A DNA stretch of 64,000 nt from Streptomyces verrucosisporus (GCF_017114865.1 NZ_JADEYH010000003.1:1-64000), one strand, 5' to 3'. Counted from the first letter of the stretch, positions 53,301-63,107 are shown. Numbers and translations are program-made. The notes: generated by a model not told the origin, from the sequence alone.

Positions 53301-54917
53301 ATGGCGGCCACTGGAAAAGAGCAGCGGGGGGCGAAGGCGTTCTACGTCACGACCCCCATCTACTACGTCAACGACGCTCCGCACCTGGGCCACGCCTACA
53401 CGACCGTCGCAGGCGACGTGCTCACCCGCTGGCACCGCCAGCGCGGCGAGAAGGTGTGGTACCTCACCGGCACGGACGAGCACGGTCAGAAGATCATGCG
53501 CACCGCCGAGGCCAACGGGGTCACCCCCCAGGAGTGGTGCGACAAGCTCGTGGAGGAGGCGTGGAAGCCCCTCTGGGAGCACCTTGAGATCGCGAACGAC
53601 GACTTCATCCGCACCACGCAGCAGCGGCACACCGCCCGCGTCCAGGAGTTCGTGCAGGACCTGTACGACAAGGGCGAGATCTACAAGGGCGAGTACGAGG
53701 GCCCGTACTGCGTGGGCTGCGAGGAGTACAAGTCCCCCGGCGACCTGCTGGACGGCGAGGGTGAGTGGGCGGGCGAGAAGCTCTGCCCGATCCACAAGAA
53801 GCCCGTGGAGATGCTCCAGGAGGAGAACTACTTCTTCAAGCTCTCCGAGTACGGGCCCAAACTCCTGGAGCACTACGAGAGGCACCCGGAGTTCATCCAG
53901 CCCGAGTCGGCGCGCAACGAGGTCGTCAACATCGTCCGCCAGGGCCTGGAGGACCTGTCGATCTCCCGCTCCACCTTCGACTGGGGCGTGAAGATCCCCT
54001 GGGACGACAAGCACGTGATCTACGTGTGGATCGACGCCCTGATGAACTACGCCACCGCCGTCGGCTACGGCTCCGACCAGAAGAAGTTCGAGGAGACCTT
54101 CCCCGCCGACGTCCACCTGGTCGGCAAGGACATCCTCCGCTTCCACGCGGTGATCTGGCCCGCGATGCTGATGGCGCAGGGCCTGCCGCTGCCGGGGAAG
54201 GTCGCCGCCAACGGCTGGCTGATGGTCGGCGGCGAGAAGATGAGCAAGTCCAACCTGACGGGCATCTCGCCGCAGCAGCTCACCGAACACTTCGGCGTGG
54301 ACGCCTACCGCTGGTACTTCCTGCGCGCCATCGCCTTCGGCCAGGACGGTTCCTTCTCCTGGGAGGACTTCACCCACCGCTACACCAGCGAGCTGGCCAA
54401 CGACTACGGCAACCTCGCCTCGCGCGTGGCCGCCATGGTGAACAAGTACTTCGACGGGCTGCTGCCCGAGTCCAAGGCGGACGGCGAGGCCGAGCAGGCG
54501 GTCCGGGACGGCATGGCGAAGGCCGTGGCCGAGGCCGACCGGCGCATCGGCGAGGAGCTGGACTTCGCGGGCGGCATCGCGGCGGTCTTCGACTTCGTCA
54601 AGCAGGTCAACGGCTACCTCACCGAGCAGGAGCCGTGGAAGGTCGCCAAGGACACCTCGCCCGAGGCCCAGGAGCGGCTGGCGACGATCCTCTACACCGC
54701 CGCCGAGTCGCTGCGCGCCTGCGCCGTCCTGCTCAACCCGGTGATGCCGCGCACCTCCGGCCTGCTGTGGGACTCGCTGGGCGCGCAGGCCCCGCTGGGC
54801 GACCTGGCCGACCAGCGCGTCCAGGACGCCGGCGCCTGGGGCCTGCTCCCGGCCGGCACCCGGGTCACCAAGGGCCAGGCGCTCTTCCCGCGTCTGGAGG
54901 AGCCCAAGGGCGCGTAG
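53301..54917 (+). CDS. metG: Methionyl-tRNA synthetase
   Basis: 538 aa, class I. Charges tRNA-Met. The HIGH-type motif is HLGH in YYVNDAPHLGHAYTTV, the zinc-type Cys insertion CVGCEEYKSPGDLL is present, and the KMSKS loop lies in GGEKMSKSNL. The C-terminal anticodon-binding bundle is intact (ANDYGNLASRVAAMVNKYF); there is no extra C-terminal tRNA-binding domain. ATG 53301. A strong terminator follows. Confidence 0.98.
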   Translation: MAATGKEQRGAKAFYVTTPIYYVNDAPHLGHAYTTVAGDVLTRWHRQRGEKVWYLTGTDEHGQKIMRTAEANGVTPQEWCDKLVEEAWKPLWEHLEIANDDFIRTTQQRHTARVQEFVQDLYDKGEIYKGEYEGPYCVGCEEYKSPGDLLDGEGEWAGEKLCPIHKKPVEMLQEENYFFKLSEYGPKLLEHYERHPEFIQPESARNEVVNIVRQGLEDLSISRSTFDWGVKIPWDDKHVIYVWIDALMNYATAVGYGSDQKKFEETFPADVHLVGKDILRFHAVIWPAMLMAQGLPLPGKVAANGWLMVGGEKMSKSNLTGISPQQLTEHFGVDAYRWYFLRAIAFGQDGSFSWEDFTHRYTSELANDYGNLASRVAAMVNKYFDGLLPESKADGEAEQAVRDGMAKAVAEADRRIGEELDFAGGIAAVFDFVKQVNGYLTEQEPWKVAKDTSPEAQERLATILYTAAESLRACAVLLNPVMPRTSGLLWDSLGAQAPLGDLADQRVQDAGAWGLLPAGTRVTKGQALFPRLEEPKGA

Positions 54918-54966
54918 CCAGGACCGGACCCGGCGGACCCGGAGCGTCCGGCCCCGTACACGGCGG

Positions 54967-55002
54967 AGCGGTGCCCACCCGCCGGGACGGGTGGGCACCG
55001 CT
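54967..55002. terminator. Perfect 15-bp-stem terminator
   Basis: Arms 54967-54981 and 54988-55002 around a 6-base loop, between metG and the convergent graspetide operon. Confidence 0.85.
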
Positions 55003-55083
55003 TCGCCGGGTGCCCGCGCCCGGAGCGCCGCACGCGACGCCGGACTCCGGGTGCGGGGTTCACGGACCGCCACGCCCGGGCGC

Positions 55084-56268
55084 TCACAGCTCCCAGGTGT
55101 GGGTACGCCCGTCGGGGGACGTGTAGGCCATGGTCTGACCCAGGGGTGTGACGCGGACGGTGAACCACTCGCGGCGGGGCCGGTTCAGCTCCCGCCACCG
55201 CCGGTGGGCGCGCTCGACCGCCGCCCACAGGTCCCGGGGCCCGGCGGCGGCGACCACCGCGCCGGCGCGCCCGTCCCCGTGGTCGGTCACCCGTGCGCGG
55301 GAGCCGTCGGCGGGGTCGTACAGGACGGTGGTGTGGGTGCCGTCGGCGGCGCGGTGGTGTTCGCGCTCGGCACCGGGCCCCAGGTGGAGCTGGGCGAAGA
55401 AGGAGAACGTCCAGTCGTCCAGCACACCGCCGGACAGCGGCGTCTCCCGGCTCCGCCCGCCCTCCGCCCCGGCCGGGGGCGGCGCCGCGCGGGGGCCGGA
55501 CAGCAGTGGCATGAAGGCCGCCGGGGTGTGCAGGAGGTGCCCGGCGGCCGTACCGTCCGCGAGCTTGGTCAGCCGGGCCAGTGCCCCTCCGGCCAGCGTC
55601 CCCTTGAGCGGGACCACCATGATCCCGCCCGTCGCGCACTGGTCGGTCCAGGCGGCCGGGACGCGCCGCACCGAGCAGGTGGCGATGATCCGGTCGAACG
55701 GTGCGTGCCCCGGGGCGCCCGCCGCGCCGTCGGCCGTCTCCACCACCGGCGACATCCCCAGGCCGTCCAGCCGCTCCCGCGCCGCGGCGGTGAGGCGTTC
55801 GGAGACGTCCACGGTCACCACGTTCTCCGCACCGGCCAGCCGGCACAGCAGCGCCGCGTTGTAGCCGGTGCCCGTGCCGATCTCCAGGACCCGCGCGCCC
55901 GGCTCGACGTCGAGCGCGTCGAGCATGTCGGCCATCAGGCTCGGCGCGGTCGAGGAGGAGGTGGGCACGCCCGTGACGGACCGCTCCCCCGCTTCCTCCG
56001 CGTGGAGCCCGTCCACCTCGGTGATCAGGGAGTCGTCCGCGTACACCCGCGCCGCCCACCCACCGGCGTCCCCGCCCCCGCGGCGGCAGGGCAGGAAGCG
56101 GTCGCCGTCCCGGCGGTAGAACACCGGGACGAACCGGTGGCGCGGCACGTTCAGGAAGACCTCGGCCAGCCGCGAGGAGAGCACCACACCGCCCTCGTCC
56201 ATCCGCCGCACCATGCCGACCCGTGCCCCGACGAGCTCCCCGCGCTCGTCGCCCCCGTGCGCTCTCAC
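55084..56268 (-). CDS. tgmC: PIMT-like methyltransferase of graspetide maturation (TgmC/ThfM-like)
   Basis: 394 aa. Protein-L-isoaspartate-type SAM methyltransferase core: ADMLDALDVEPGARVLEIGTGTGYNAALLCRLAG, then VTVDVSERL and FDRIIATCSVRRVP, typical of PIMT; an extra C-terminal ~150-residue domain (DWTFSFFAQLHLGPG...) is characteristic of the graspetide-associated type. In the fuscimiditide pathway this class methylates an Asp side chain of the ATP-grasp-crosslinked precursor, which then collapses to an aspartimide. GTG 56268 overlaps the tgmB stop. Third gene of the operon. Confidence 0.9.
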   Translation of the reverse strand: MRAHGGDERGELVGARVGMVRRMDEGGVVLSSRLAEVFLNVPRHRFVPVFYRRDGDRFLPCRRGGGDAGGWAARVYADDSLITEVDGLHAEEAGERSVTGVPTSSSTAPSLMADMLDALDVEPGARVLEIGTGTGYNAALLCRLAGAENVVTVDVSERLTAAARERLDGLGMSPVVETADGAAGAPGHAPFDRIIATCSVRRVPAAWTDQCATGGIMVVPLKGTLAGGALARLTKLADGTAAGHLLHTPAAFMPLLSGPRAAPPPAGAEGGRSRETPLSGGVLDDWTFSFFAQLHLGPGAEREHHRAADGTHTTVLYDPADGSRARVTDHGDGRAGAVVAAAGPRDLWAAVERAHRRWRELNRPRREWFTVRVTPLGQTMAYTSPDGRTHTWEL

Positions 56269-57305
56269 ATCCCTTTCCCTTCCAGCCAGTCGGCGACGGC
56301 GGCCGTGATCGGCAGCCCGGTCGCCTGCTCCACGAAACCGAACTGCCCGCTCGGATTGACCTCCAGGAAGCACCATCGCCCCTCGGGGGTGACGACGAAG
56401 TCGAACGCGCCGTAGGGCAGGCCGAGGGCGTCCATCATCCGGCGTACTCCGGCCGCGACGGCCGGCGGCGGCTCGCACAACCGGTATCTGTGGCTGTCGT
56501 AGTCGCTGCGCCAGTCCACGTGTCCGGCCGGTGAGTCCGCGTGGATCTCGGCGGCGAACAGCCGCCCGCCGACGGCCGTCAGCCGCACCTCGTACGCCTT
56601 GGGCACCCATTCCTGGAACAGGTGCGCCGTGGTGGCGACGTCCGGGTGGCCGAGTTCCGCGGGGCCGACGATGCTGGTGTAGACGGCCGCCGACCTCCCG
56701 CCGACGGCGCCGCGCACGGGCGTGAAGGGTTTGAACACCACCCGGCCGCCGGTCTCCTCCCCGAACTCCCTGGCCGCTCCGGGGTCGTTGGTGATCAGCG
56801 TGCGCGGCACGGACAGCCCGGACTCGGCCGCGACGCGCAGTTGCAGCGGCTTGTACTCGGCGTCGGCCGCCCGGCCCGGGGGCGGCAGCCACCGCACCGG
56901 CAACGCCGCCAGCAGCCCGCCGAAGCCCCGCCGGGCCTCCCGCTCGGCCACCCTGCGGGCCTCCGGCGACATCCCCTCGGGGAAGCGGGGGCGGGCAGGC
57001 CTGCGGTAGTAGACGCTGCGCACGTCCCGCAGGTCCAGCGTCCTGCGCCCGGTGCGCAGTGTGCCGCTCCACGCCTTCCCGGCCGCGTGTCCGCCCTCCC
57101 CGGTGTCTCCGCCTCCTCCGGCCTTCCCGCCGAGGCGCGCGGCCAGGGACAGCCCCAGCGGGAAGTCCGCGACATCGGTGCGGAAGACGGGTACGGCACG
57201 CCGGTTCAGCTCCTCGACCACCAGGTCCGCGGTGGGGTCGAAGCGACCCGTCAGCACCAGGACCTTCCCGGGCGCGGTCGTCCCGAGCCGTCCGTCGTCG
57301 GTCAC
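56265..57305 (-). CDS. tgmB: ATP-grasp RiPP maturase (graspetide ligase, TgmB-like)
   Basis: 346 aa. The order is as in TgmB: N-terminal VLVLTGRFDPTADLVVEELNRRAVPVFRTDVADFPL, then SVYYRRPARPRF, the ATP-grasp domain with VVFKPFTPVRG and LFQEWVPKAYEVRL, and the metal/ATP residues in YGAFDFVVTPEGRWCFLEVNPSGQFGFVEQATG. It activates Asp/Glu side chains as acyl phosphates and links them to Thr/Ser/Lys side chains, giving esters or amides in the precursor. GTG 57305; 6 bp after the precursor stop, so co-transcribed. Confidence 0.92.
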   Translation of the reverse strand: MTDDGRLGTTAPGKVLVLTGRFDPTADLVVEELNRRAVPVFRTDVADFPLGLSLAARLGGKAGGGGDTGEGGHAAGKAWSGTLRTGRRTLDLRDVRSVYYRRPARPRFPEGMSPEARRVAEREARRGFGGLLAALPVRWLPPPGRAADAEYKPLQLRVAAESGLSVPRTLITNDPGAAREFGEETGGRVVFKPFTPVRGAVGGRSAAVYTSIVGPAELGHPDVATTAHLFQEWVPKAYEVRLTAVGGRLFAAEIHADSPAGHVDWRSDYDSHRYRLCEPPPAVAAGVRRMMDALGLPYGAFDFVVTPEGRWCFLEVNPSGQFGFVEQATGLPITAAVADWLEGKGM

Positions 57306-57311
57306 CGGCCG

Positions 57312-57647
57312 TCAGTCGTCGCTCGGGCCCGGGTCGTCCGGCGCGTCCATCTGGCCGGTGGGCTCGGTGGGGCCGAAGGTCTTCGGCGGATTCTTGGTCA
57401 TGAACACCCCCGGCGGAAGGCCCTGGTAGACGCCGGTCTGGGTCTCCTCGTCGTAGGAGATGTCCTGCGGCAGCACGCCTCCCGAACCGGTGGTGGCGGT
57501 CAGGAACCGGAAGGCCAGCGGCGCCGGGCCCCGGTGGTCCGTCAGGTCCGGCAGGTCCGGGGCGGCTCCCCGGTCCAGCGGGAACCTGTCCTCGGGCCTG
57601 TCCAGGGCCAGGCCCGCCCCGGTGCGCTCACCGGAGAATAATGTCAT
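57312..57647 (-). CDS. tgmA: Graspetide precursor peptide (TgmA-like, ATP-grasp target RiPP)
   Basis: 111 aa. The leader has the family pattern: LFSGERTGAGLAL near the start, PLAFRF near residue 46 (the PFxxRY-like maturase recognition motif), and SYDEETQTGVYQG near 65. The core is the C-terminal part, which holds several Thr (TKNPPKTFGPTEPTGQM) followed by an acidic tail (DAPDDPGPSDD), the usual Thr donors and Asp/Glu acceptors. ATG 57647 is preferred over 57653 because GGGGGAG lies 8 rather than 2 bases upstream. Codon 3 is a TTA leucine (ATG ACA TTA), so translation may depend on the bldA tRNA. Confidence 0.87.
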   Translation of the reverse strand: MTLFSGERTGAGLALDRPEDRFPLDRGAAPDLPDLTDHRGPAPLAFRFLTATTGSGGVLPQDISYDEETQTGVYQGLPPGVFMTKNPPKTFGPTEPTGQMDAPDDPGPSDD

Positions 57648-58131
57648 GGTCATGACTCCCCCTTCGCTTCGGGGGGCGGAATCCCCCTCTGGGTTATCTC
57701 CGCCCGACGGCCGCCGTAAGCCGGTTTTCCGGCCACAGCCCGTCCCGTACAGGCCAACGAGCCGGCAGGCGTCCGGTTTCGCGGCCCGTCCCCGCCCGGC
57801 CCCGCGAAGAGCCGGTCCGGCCGACCGCGCCCTGTGCGGCGGCTGACACGGTGCCGGACGGACACGGTCCGGGCTCCTCACCCCGACCGGGCCGAGCTCC
57901 GATCGCCCCCTTTCCCCGGCCGCGGGGCGTGGGATACCCCTGGGGCGGCGTCCGGTGGGCGGACATGGCCGGGGAGGGGAGCGGTCAGCGGACGGCTGGC
58001 GGGTGGACGAGCGGCTGCACCGACTGGCCGCCCGGAAGGGGGAGTCGAGGCAGCGCCCGGTGGACTTCAGGGCGATCCGCTGGGGACGGTCGGGGACAGT
58101 CACCGGCGGGCGCACGCCGTGCTCACGCCAC
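57648..58131. other. Intergenic stretch, no gene found
   Basis: About 480 GC-rich bases upstream of tgmA. It must carry the graspetide promoter, but no clear -10/-35 pair was seen. No frame with a ribosome-binding site was found. Confidence 0.5.
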
Positions 58132-58719
58132 TCACGCCGTCGCGGCCGGCTCCCCGGCTCCGTCCAGCGCGCATCGGATGAGGGTCTCGGCGGCGGCTCG
58201 GGCGTGGCCCGCCATGTCGGGGTCGCGCGATATGGCGGCCGTGGTCTGGGCGCCCTCGGCGAGCAGCACGAGCTGGGGGGCGAGACGGTCGGGGCCGCCC
58301 GCGGCGCGGACCAGTTCGGCCACCTCGCGCCCGAAGGACTCCTTCTGCTCGCGCACGGCCTCGGCGACCCGGTCGCTGCCGCCGCCCAGTTCGCCGAACA
58401 CGTTGATGAAGGCGCAGCCGCGGAAGTCGTCCTCGCGGAACCAGCCGGCCAGGAAGTCGAAGACGGCCAGCAGCCTCTCGCGCGGCGTACCGGCGCCGTC
58501 GACCGCGCCGGTGACACCGGCGTTCCACCGGTCCGTGCGGTGCCGCAGGACGGCGACGATCAGCTCCTCCTTGGAGGGGAACAGGGCGTAGATGCGCTTG
58601 AGGGAGACGCCCGACTCGCCGCGGACGGCGTCCATGCCGACGGCCTGCACCCCCCGGGCGTAGAACAGCCGGTCGGCGGCGGACACCACCCGTTCGCGCG
58701 CTGTCTGCTCATCGATCAC
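58132..58719 (-). CDS. TetR-family repressor
   Basis: 195 aa. The N-terminal TetR helix-turn-helix reads RERVVSAADRLFYARGVQAVGMDAVRGESGVSLKRIYALFPSKEELIVAVLRHR (about residues 7-60). The ligand-binding half (RERLLAVFDFLAGWFREDDFRGCAFINVFGEL) is of the type with a conserved FRGCAFIN that senses small ligands. GTG 58719 has AAGGGGAG upstream. Two perfect palindromes lie between it and the divergent hydrolase, so it should control both. Confidence 0.93.
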   Translation of the reverse strand: MIDEQTARERVVSAADRLFYARGVQAVGMDAVRGESGVSLKRIYALFPSKEELIVAVLRHRTDRWNAGVTGAVDGAGTPRERLLAVFDFLAGWFREDDFRGCAFINVFGELGGGSDRVAEAVREQKESFGREVAELVRAAGGPDRLAPQLVLLAEGAQTTAAISRDPDMAGHARAAAETLIRCALDGAGEPAATA

Positions 58720-58736
58720 GAGAACTCCCCTTGCCA

Positions 58737-59655
<919 letters not shown>

Positions 59656-59685
59656 CCGTCCGACGGGCGGTCCGGGTGCGGGGCT

Positions 59686-59725
59686 CCGGGGGCCGGGCTC
59701 GCCGTGAGGCGGGCCCGGCCCCCGG
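59686..59725. terminator. 18-bp-stem terminator (one G-T pair)
   Basis: Arms 59686-59703 and 59708-59725 with a GTGA loop, between the hydrolase and the convergent gene at 59749. Confidence 0.78.
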
Positions 59726-59748
59726 GCGTCGGGCGCGGTGGCGGGGCG

Positions 59749-60210
59749 TCAGCGCAGGGCGCGGGCGGAGAGCCGGTAGCGCAGGCCGTCCCCGTCCGGC
59801 GCGGTGAGGACGTGGAGGCCGCCGTCCTCCAGGACCCGCAGGGCCTCGCGGTCCGCGATCCCGTCCAGCGGCCGGCGCCGCAGGACGGCGGCGGGGTCCG
59901 GCCCGCCCGGGTCGTACGGGCGGATGGTGCCGCGCGCGGCCCAGGGCACGTCCGGGGGCGGGTCGATACGGTCGGCCAGGCGCGGGGCCTGGGCGCGTAT
60001 CCAGCGCAGGGCCTGACGGGGACTGCGGGCCCGGTGGCAGTCGAGCAGCCACTCCCGGTGGGTGTCCGCGTCCAGGACGGTGGCCTCGCACCACACGCCG
60101 CCGGTGCCCCCGGAGTTGCGGGCGGCGGCCACGGCGAAGCCGGTCAGCGCCGCGCTGACGGTCATGATCAGCGCACCCAGGCACAGGGCGGTGAAGTCCA
60201 TCGCGCTCAC
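59749..60210 (-). CDS. Hypothetical protein with single N-terminal membrane helix
   Basis: 153 aa. One N-terminal membrane segment (ALCLGALIMTVSAALTGFAVAAA), then a soluble domain (WCEATVLDADTHREWLLDCHRARSPRQALRWIRAQAPRLADRI ... ALRVLEDGGLHVL). Family not recognised. Its GTG at 60210 overlaps the HATPase stop, so the two are coupled. Confidence 0.68.
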   Translation of the reverse strand: MSAMDFTALCLGALIMTVSAALTGFAVAAARNSGGTGGVWCEATVLDADTHREWLLDCHRARSPRQALRWIRAQAPRLADRIDPPPDVPWAARGTIRPYDPGGPDPAAVLRRRPLDGIADREALRVLEDGGLHVLTAPDGDGLRYRLSARALR

Positions 60211-60638
60211 GGCCCCTCGCGCGAGGCGCGCAGCTCGAACCAGACCCGTTTCCCGGCCGGTTCCGCCCCGCCGGTCCAGCTCACACCCCAGGCGTGGCTG
60301 AGCGCTTCCACCAGGAACAGCCCGCGCCCGCCGGTCTCGTCCTCGGCCGCGTGGCGCGGGCGGGGCACCCCGCGCTGGTCGCCGTCCCACACGGAGACGA
60401 CCGCGCCCAGCCGCGTGACGGCGGCCCCCACCCACAGGTGGGGTACGCGGGTGTGCACGACGACGTTCGTCACCAGGTCGCTGACCAGCGTGCGTGCGGT
60501 GTCCAGCAGCCCGTGGTGCCCGGCGGCGCACAGCCACGCCGCGACCGCGTCGCGGGCGACTCTCGGGGTGGTGGGCAGGGCGGGCGCGGTCAGCCGGTAG
60601 ACGGCGGTGGCGGGTCTGCCGGGTGCGGTCACGGTCAT
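60207..60638 (-). CDS. HATPase_c_2 anti-sigma-factor-like ATP-binding protein
   Basis: 143 aa. GHKL fold: N-box RTLVSDLVTNVVVHTRVP, then VSVWDGDQRGVPRPRHAAEDETGGRGLFLVEALSHAWGVSW (G-boxes) and KRVWFELR. Same class as the protein at 40356. Start ATG 60638; the frame stays open to 60767. Divergent from the XRE/DUF397 genes at 60916, the same layout as the 40-42 kb module. Confidence 0.88.
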   Translation of the reverse strand: MTVTAPGRPATAVYRLTAPALPTTPRVARDAVAAWLCAAGHHGLLDTARTLVSDLVTNVVVHTRVPHLWVGAAVTRLGAVVSVWDGDQRGVPRPRHAAEDETGGRGLFLVEALSHAWGVSWTGGAEPAGKRVWFELRASREGP

Positions 60639-60915
60639 CGGTTTCTCCCAACGCGGTTCGTCTGCGGTGCTCTTGCGTTTCGCCTGCGGAGCACGCGCGC
60701 CCACCACCGTGGCTCGGCCGCCCTCCCCCGCCCGTGCCGGTAAGCGGGCAGGGGAGGCCAACTGCACTGCGGGTTCACTGGTGTTTACGCTGCGCTACCG
60801 AGGGCCATAGGGCACATAGATGAGACGTCACAACCATGTGACAGGATCTTCGCTCGTGAGTGGACCGGCGCTACGGACGCGCGGCACACTTGGAGCGCCT
60901 ATCGGGAGAGGATCG

Positions 60916-61767
60916 ATGCCACCCAGGAGCAACCCCACGGCACGTCAGGCACGACTGGGCGCGGAACTGCGGAAGTTGCGCGAGGCCTCCGGCCTCACCG
61001 CTCGCGAAGCGGGAGAACTACTCGGCGGCAACCAGGCCCAGATCAGCCACATCGAGTCGGGACGCTGGGGCGTCAGCGCGGAACGCGTACGACGACTCGC
61101 CGCCTTCTACTCGGCCGGCGACCAGAAACTGATCGACGCCTTGTGCGAGATCGCCGAGGACCGGACCAAAGGATGGTGGGAGGAGCACCGAGGCGTCCTG
61201 CCTCCGGCGTTCCTCAACGTGGCAGAACTCGAATACCACGCCACTCACCTGCGTTCGCTCCAGACGCTCACGGTGCCCGGGATCCTCCAGACGGAGGACT
61301 ACTCACGGAAGCTCTTCGAGGAAGTGATCCCACCGCTCCCCCGAAGCGAGATCGACGCGAGAGTCGAGCATCGCGCAAGGCGACGTGTGATCTTCGAACG
61401 TGACCACCCCACACCGTTCGAGGCGATCATCCACGAAGCCGCGCTGCGTATGCGCTACGGCGGCCGGAAAGTGGCTCGCTCTCAGCTTGAGTACCTGCTG
61501 GAAGTCTCTGAGTGGCCAAGCGTCACCGTACGAGTCATCCCCTTCACCTCCGAGAGGTTCATCGGCTCAGCCCAGTCTGTGCTGTACGCGGGCGGACCTG
61601 TTCCACAGCTGGACACAGTGCAGCTCGACAACGCTCTGGGGGCTGTCTATCTGGATGCCAGAGCGCAGCTCGACAGGTACAGAGCGGTCTACAAGGCCCT
61701 GGAGAGCGTCTCGCTCAACACAAAACTTTCTCAACAAGAAATCAGCCGAATCATCCAGGAGATTTGA
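60916..61767 (+). CDS. XRE-family regulator with DUF5753 domain
   Basis: 283 aa. Helix-turn-helix LGAELRKLREASGLTAREAGELLGGNQAQISHIESGRWGVSAERVRRLAAFY (about residues 14-65), then the DUF5753 domain with LHSLQT-like LRSLQTLTVPGILQTEDYSRKL, RVEHRARRRVIFERD, EAIIHEAALRMRYGG and VRVIPFTSERF. This is the most common XRE class in Streptomyces, paired with DUF397. ATG 60916 follows GGGAGAGG. AT-richer than neighbours. Confidence 0.93.
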   Translation: MPPRSNPTARQARLGAELRKLREASGLTAREAGELLGGNQAQISHIESGRWGVSAERVRRLAAFYSAGDQKLIDALCEIAEDRTKGWWEEHRGVLPPAFLNVAELEYHATHLRSLQTLTVPGILQTEDYSRKLFEEVIPPLPRSEIDARVEHRARRRVIFERDHPTPFEAIIHEAALRMRYGGRKVARSQLEYLLEVSEWPSVTVRVIPFTSERFIGSAQSVLYAGGPVPQLDTVQLDNALGAVYLDARAQLDRYRAVYKALESVSLNTKLSQQEISRIIQEI

Positions 61768-61778
61768 GGTTCATCAGG

Positions 61779-61979
61779 ATGCGAGAAGAATTTAAGTGGC
61801 AGAAGTCATCCTTCTCTGAGGGAGAAGGGCCGAACTGCGTCGAGGTAGCCCAAGGTGGCGGACATGTCCTCATACGTGAGAGCGACCTCCCAGAGCTGAT
61901 CATCACAACCAGCCCAGAAAGCTTGGAATCTCTCCTTAGGGGAGCCAAAAACGGCGAGTTCGACCACCTCGCACTCTGA
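61779..61979 (+). CDS. DUF397 protein, first of a tandem pair
   Basis: 66 aa. FKWQKSSFSEGEGPNCVEVAQGGGHVLIRESDLPELIITTSPESLESLLRGAKNGEFDHL carries the DUF397 signature. It lies 11 bp after the XRE gene. Its C-terminal GAKNGEFDH matches the second copy, showing a tandem duplication. Confidence 0.9.
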   Translation: MREEFKWQKSSFSEGEGPNCVEVAQGGGHVLIRESDLPELIITTSPESLESLLRGAKNGEFDHLAL

Positions 61980-61999
61980 CCTCCGGAAGGCGAGCCGAC

Positions 62000-62200
62000 A
62001 TGTCCGCACCAATCGAGTGGTACGCCGCATCCTGCGGCCAAGGCGGCGGAAACAACTGCATCGAGATCGCACGGGACGGCGATCGCGTCCTCATGCGCGA
62101 GAGCAGCAAGCCCGACGAAATCGTCGTGACCACGCCCGCCAAGCTCGACGCCTTCCTCAAGGGCATCAAGGCCGGCGAGTTCGACCACTTCGTCGAGTGA
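62000..62200 (+). CDS. DUF397 protein, second of a tandem pair
   Basis: 66 aa. IEWYAASCGQGGGNNCIEIARDGDRVLMRESSKPDEIVVTTPAKLDAFLKGIKAGEFDHFV: same length and domain as its neighbour but diverged, 20 bp downstream. The first half has lost the usual W-KSSxS motif (here WYAASCG), so it may have a changed partner. Confidence 0.88.
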   Translation: MSAPIEWYAASCGQGGGNNCIEIARDGDRVLMRESSKPDEIVVTTPAKLDAFLKGIKAGEFDHFVE

Positions 62201-62402
62201 GCCCCGGCCGGAGCCGACGCGGCGCCCGGACCGGCTGTCCGGTTCCATGGCGGCTCCGGCGCGCCGAGCCCGCCGGAAGCGGCACCCGGGCTGCGCCGCG
62301 CCCCGTGAGTCCCGGTTTCTGAGCCGCCGTGTGGGGGACGCCCACGGCTGAGCGGGCCGCCGTCGACAGGCCGGCCCGCTGATCAGGTCGGGCCGACCGG
62401 GC

Positions 62403-62780
62403 TCACCGGGGCGCCCGCCCGTGTGGTTCACGCCCCGTGGCGTGCTCGCGCAGCGTCTTGACCGGGTCGTCCCCCAGAACGTTCGCGAGATGCCTCACGA
62501 CCCCGGACGAGGAGCAGGACCCCTTGTCGGACAGCCGGTTCTTGAAGTACATGGAGACGAAGTACAGCGTGAGATCCTCGAACCGCCCGCTGAACTCCCA
62601 GCGTTTCCACTCGTAGCGCCTGCCGAACTCGCAGCCCCGGTAACTGGTGCGGATACCCCGGTAGCTGACGACGACGAAGGAGAAGTCGTAGCGCCATTTC
62701 GTCACCACACGCGTCTTACGGCAGGGACGCCAGGTGCACCATCCCCAGTACCGCTCCTCGATCTGGACCTGTTCGGGCAT
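62403..62780 (-). CDS. Hypothetical protein, unrecognised
   Basis: 125 aa. Very rich in aromatic and basic residues (ERYWGWCTWRPCRKTRVVTKWRYDFSFVVVSYRGIRTSYRGCEFGRRYEWKRWEFSGRFEDLTLYFVSMYF) with several Cys. The strand-like alternation suggests a small beta-barrel. No family recognised. ATG 62780. The flanking genes are unrelated. Confidence 0.55.
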   Translation of the reverse strand: MPEQVQIEERYWGWCTWRPCRKTRVVTKWRYDFSFVVVSYRGIRTSYRGCEFGRRYEWKRWEFSGRFEDLTLYFVSMYFKNRLSDKGSCSSSGVVRHLANVLGDDPVKTLREHATGREPHGRAPR

Positions 62781-63107
62781 GGTCACTGCCTTCCGGGAGG
62801 GATACCTCCGGTGGAGCGGGCGCCCGGAACCGCGGCGTTCGCCGGTCGGCCGCGCTCGGAGACCCGCCGGGACATGCCCCCCTCTTCTTTCTACGCCGCC
62901 GCCCGGCGCCCGGCAACCGGACCGGGGCCCGGCCACCACCGGTCCCGGCCGCACACGCCGGGCGGCCTCCGGCGGCTCGGTGAGGGTGTGCTCGACGCGT
63001 GGCGGCACGGTGGGCGCACCGTCCACTCGACCATGCCGTCGCGTCCCAGCACGCGCGGGTTCCGTGTGAGCGCCTCGTGGCTGACTCCCCCGGTCTCCGT
63101 TCCTCAC

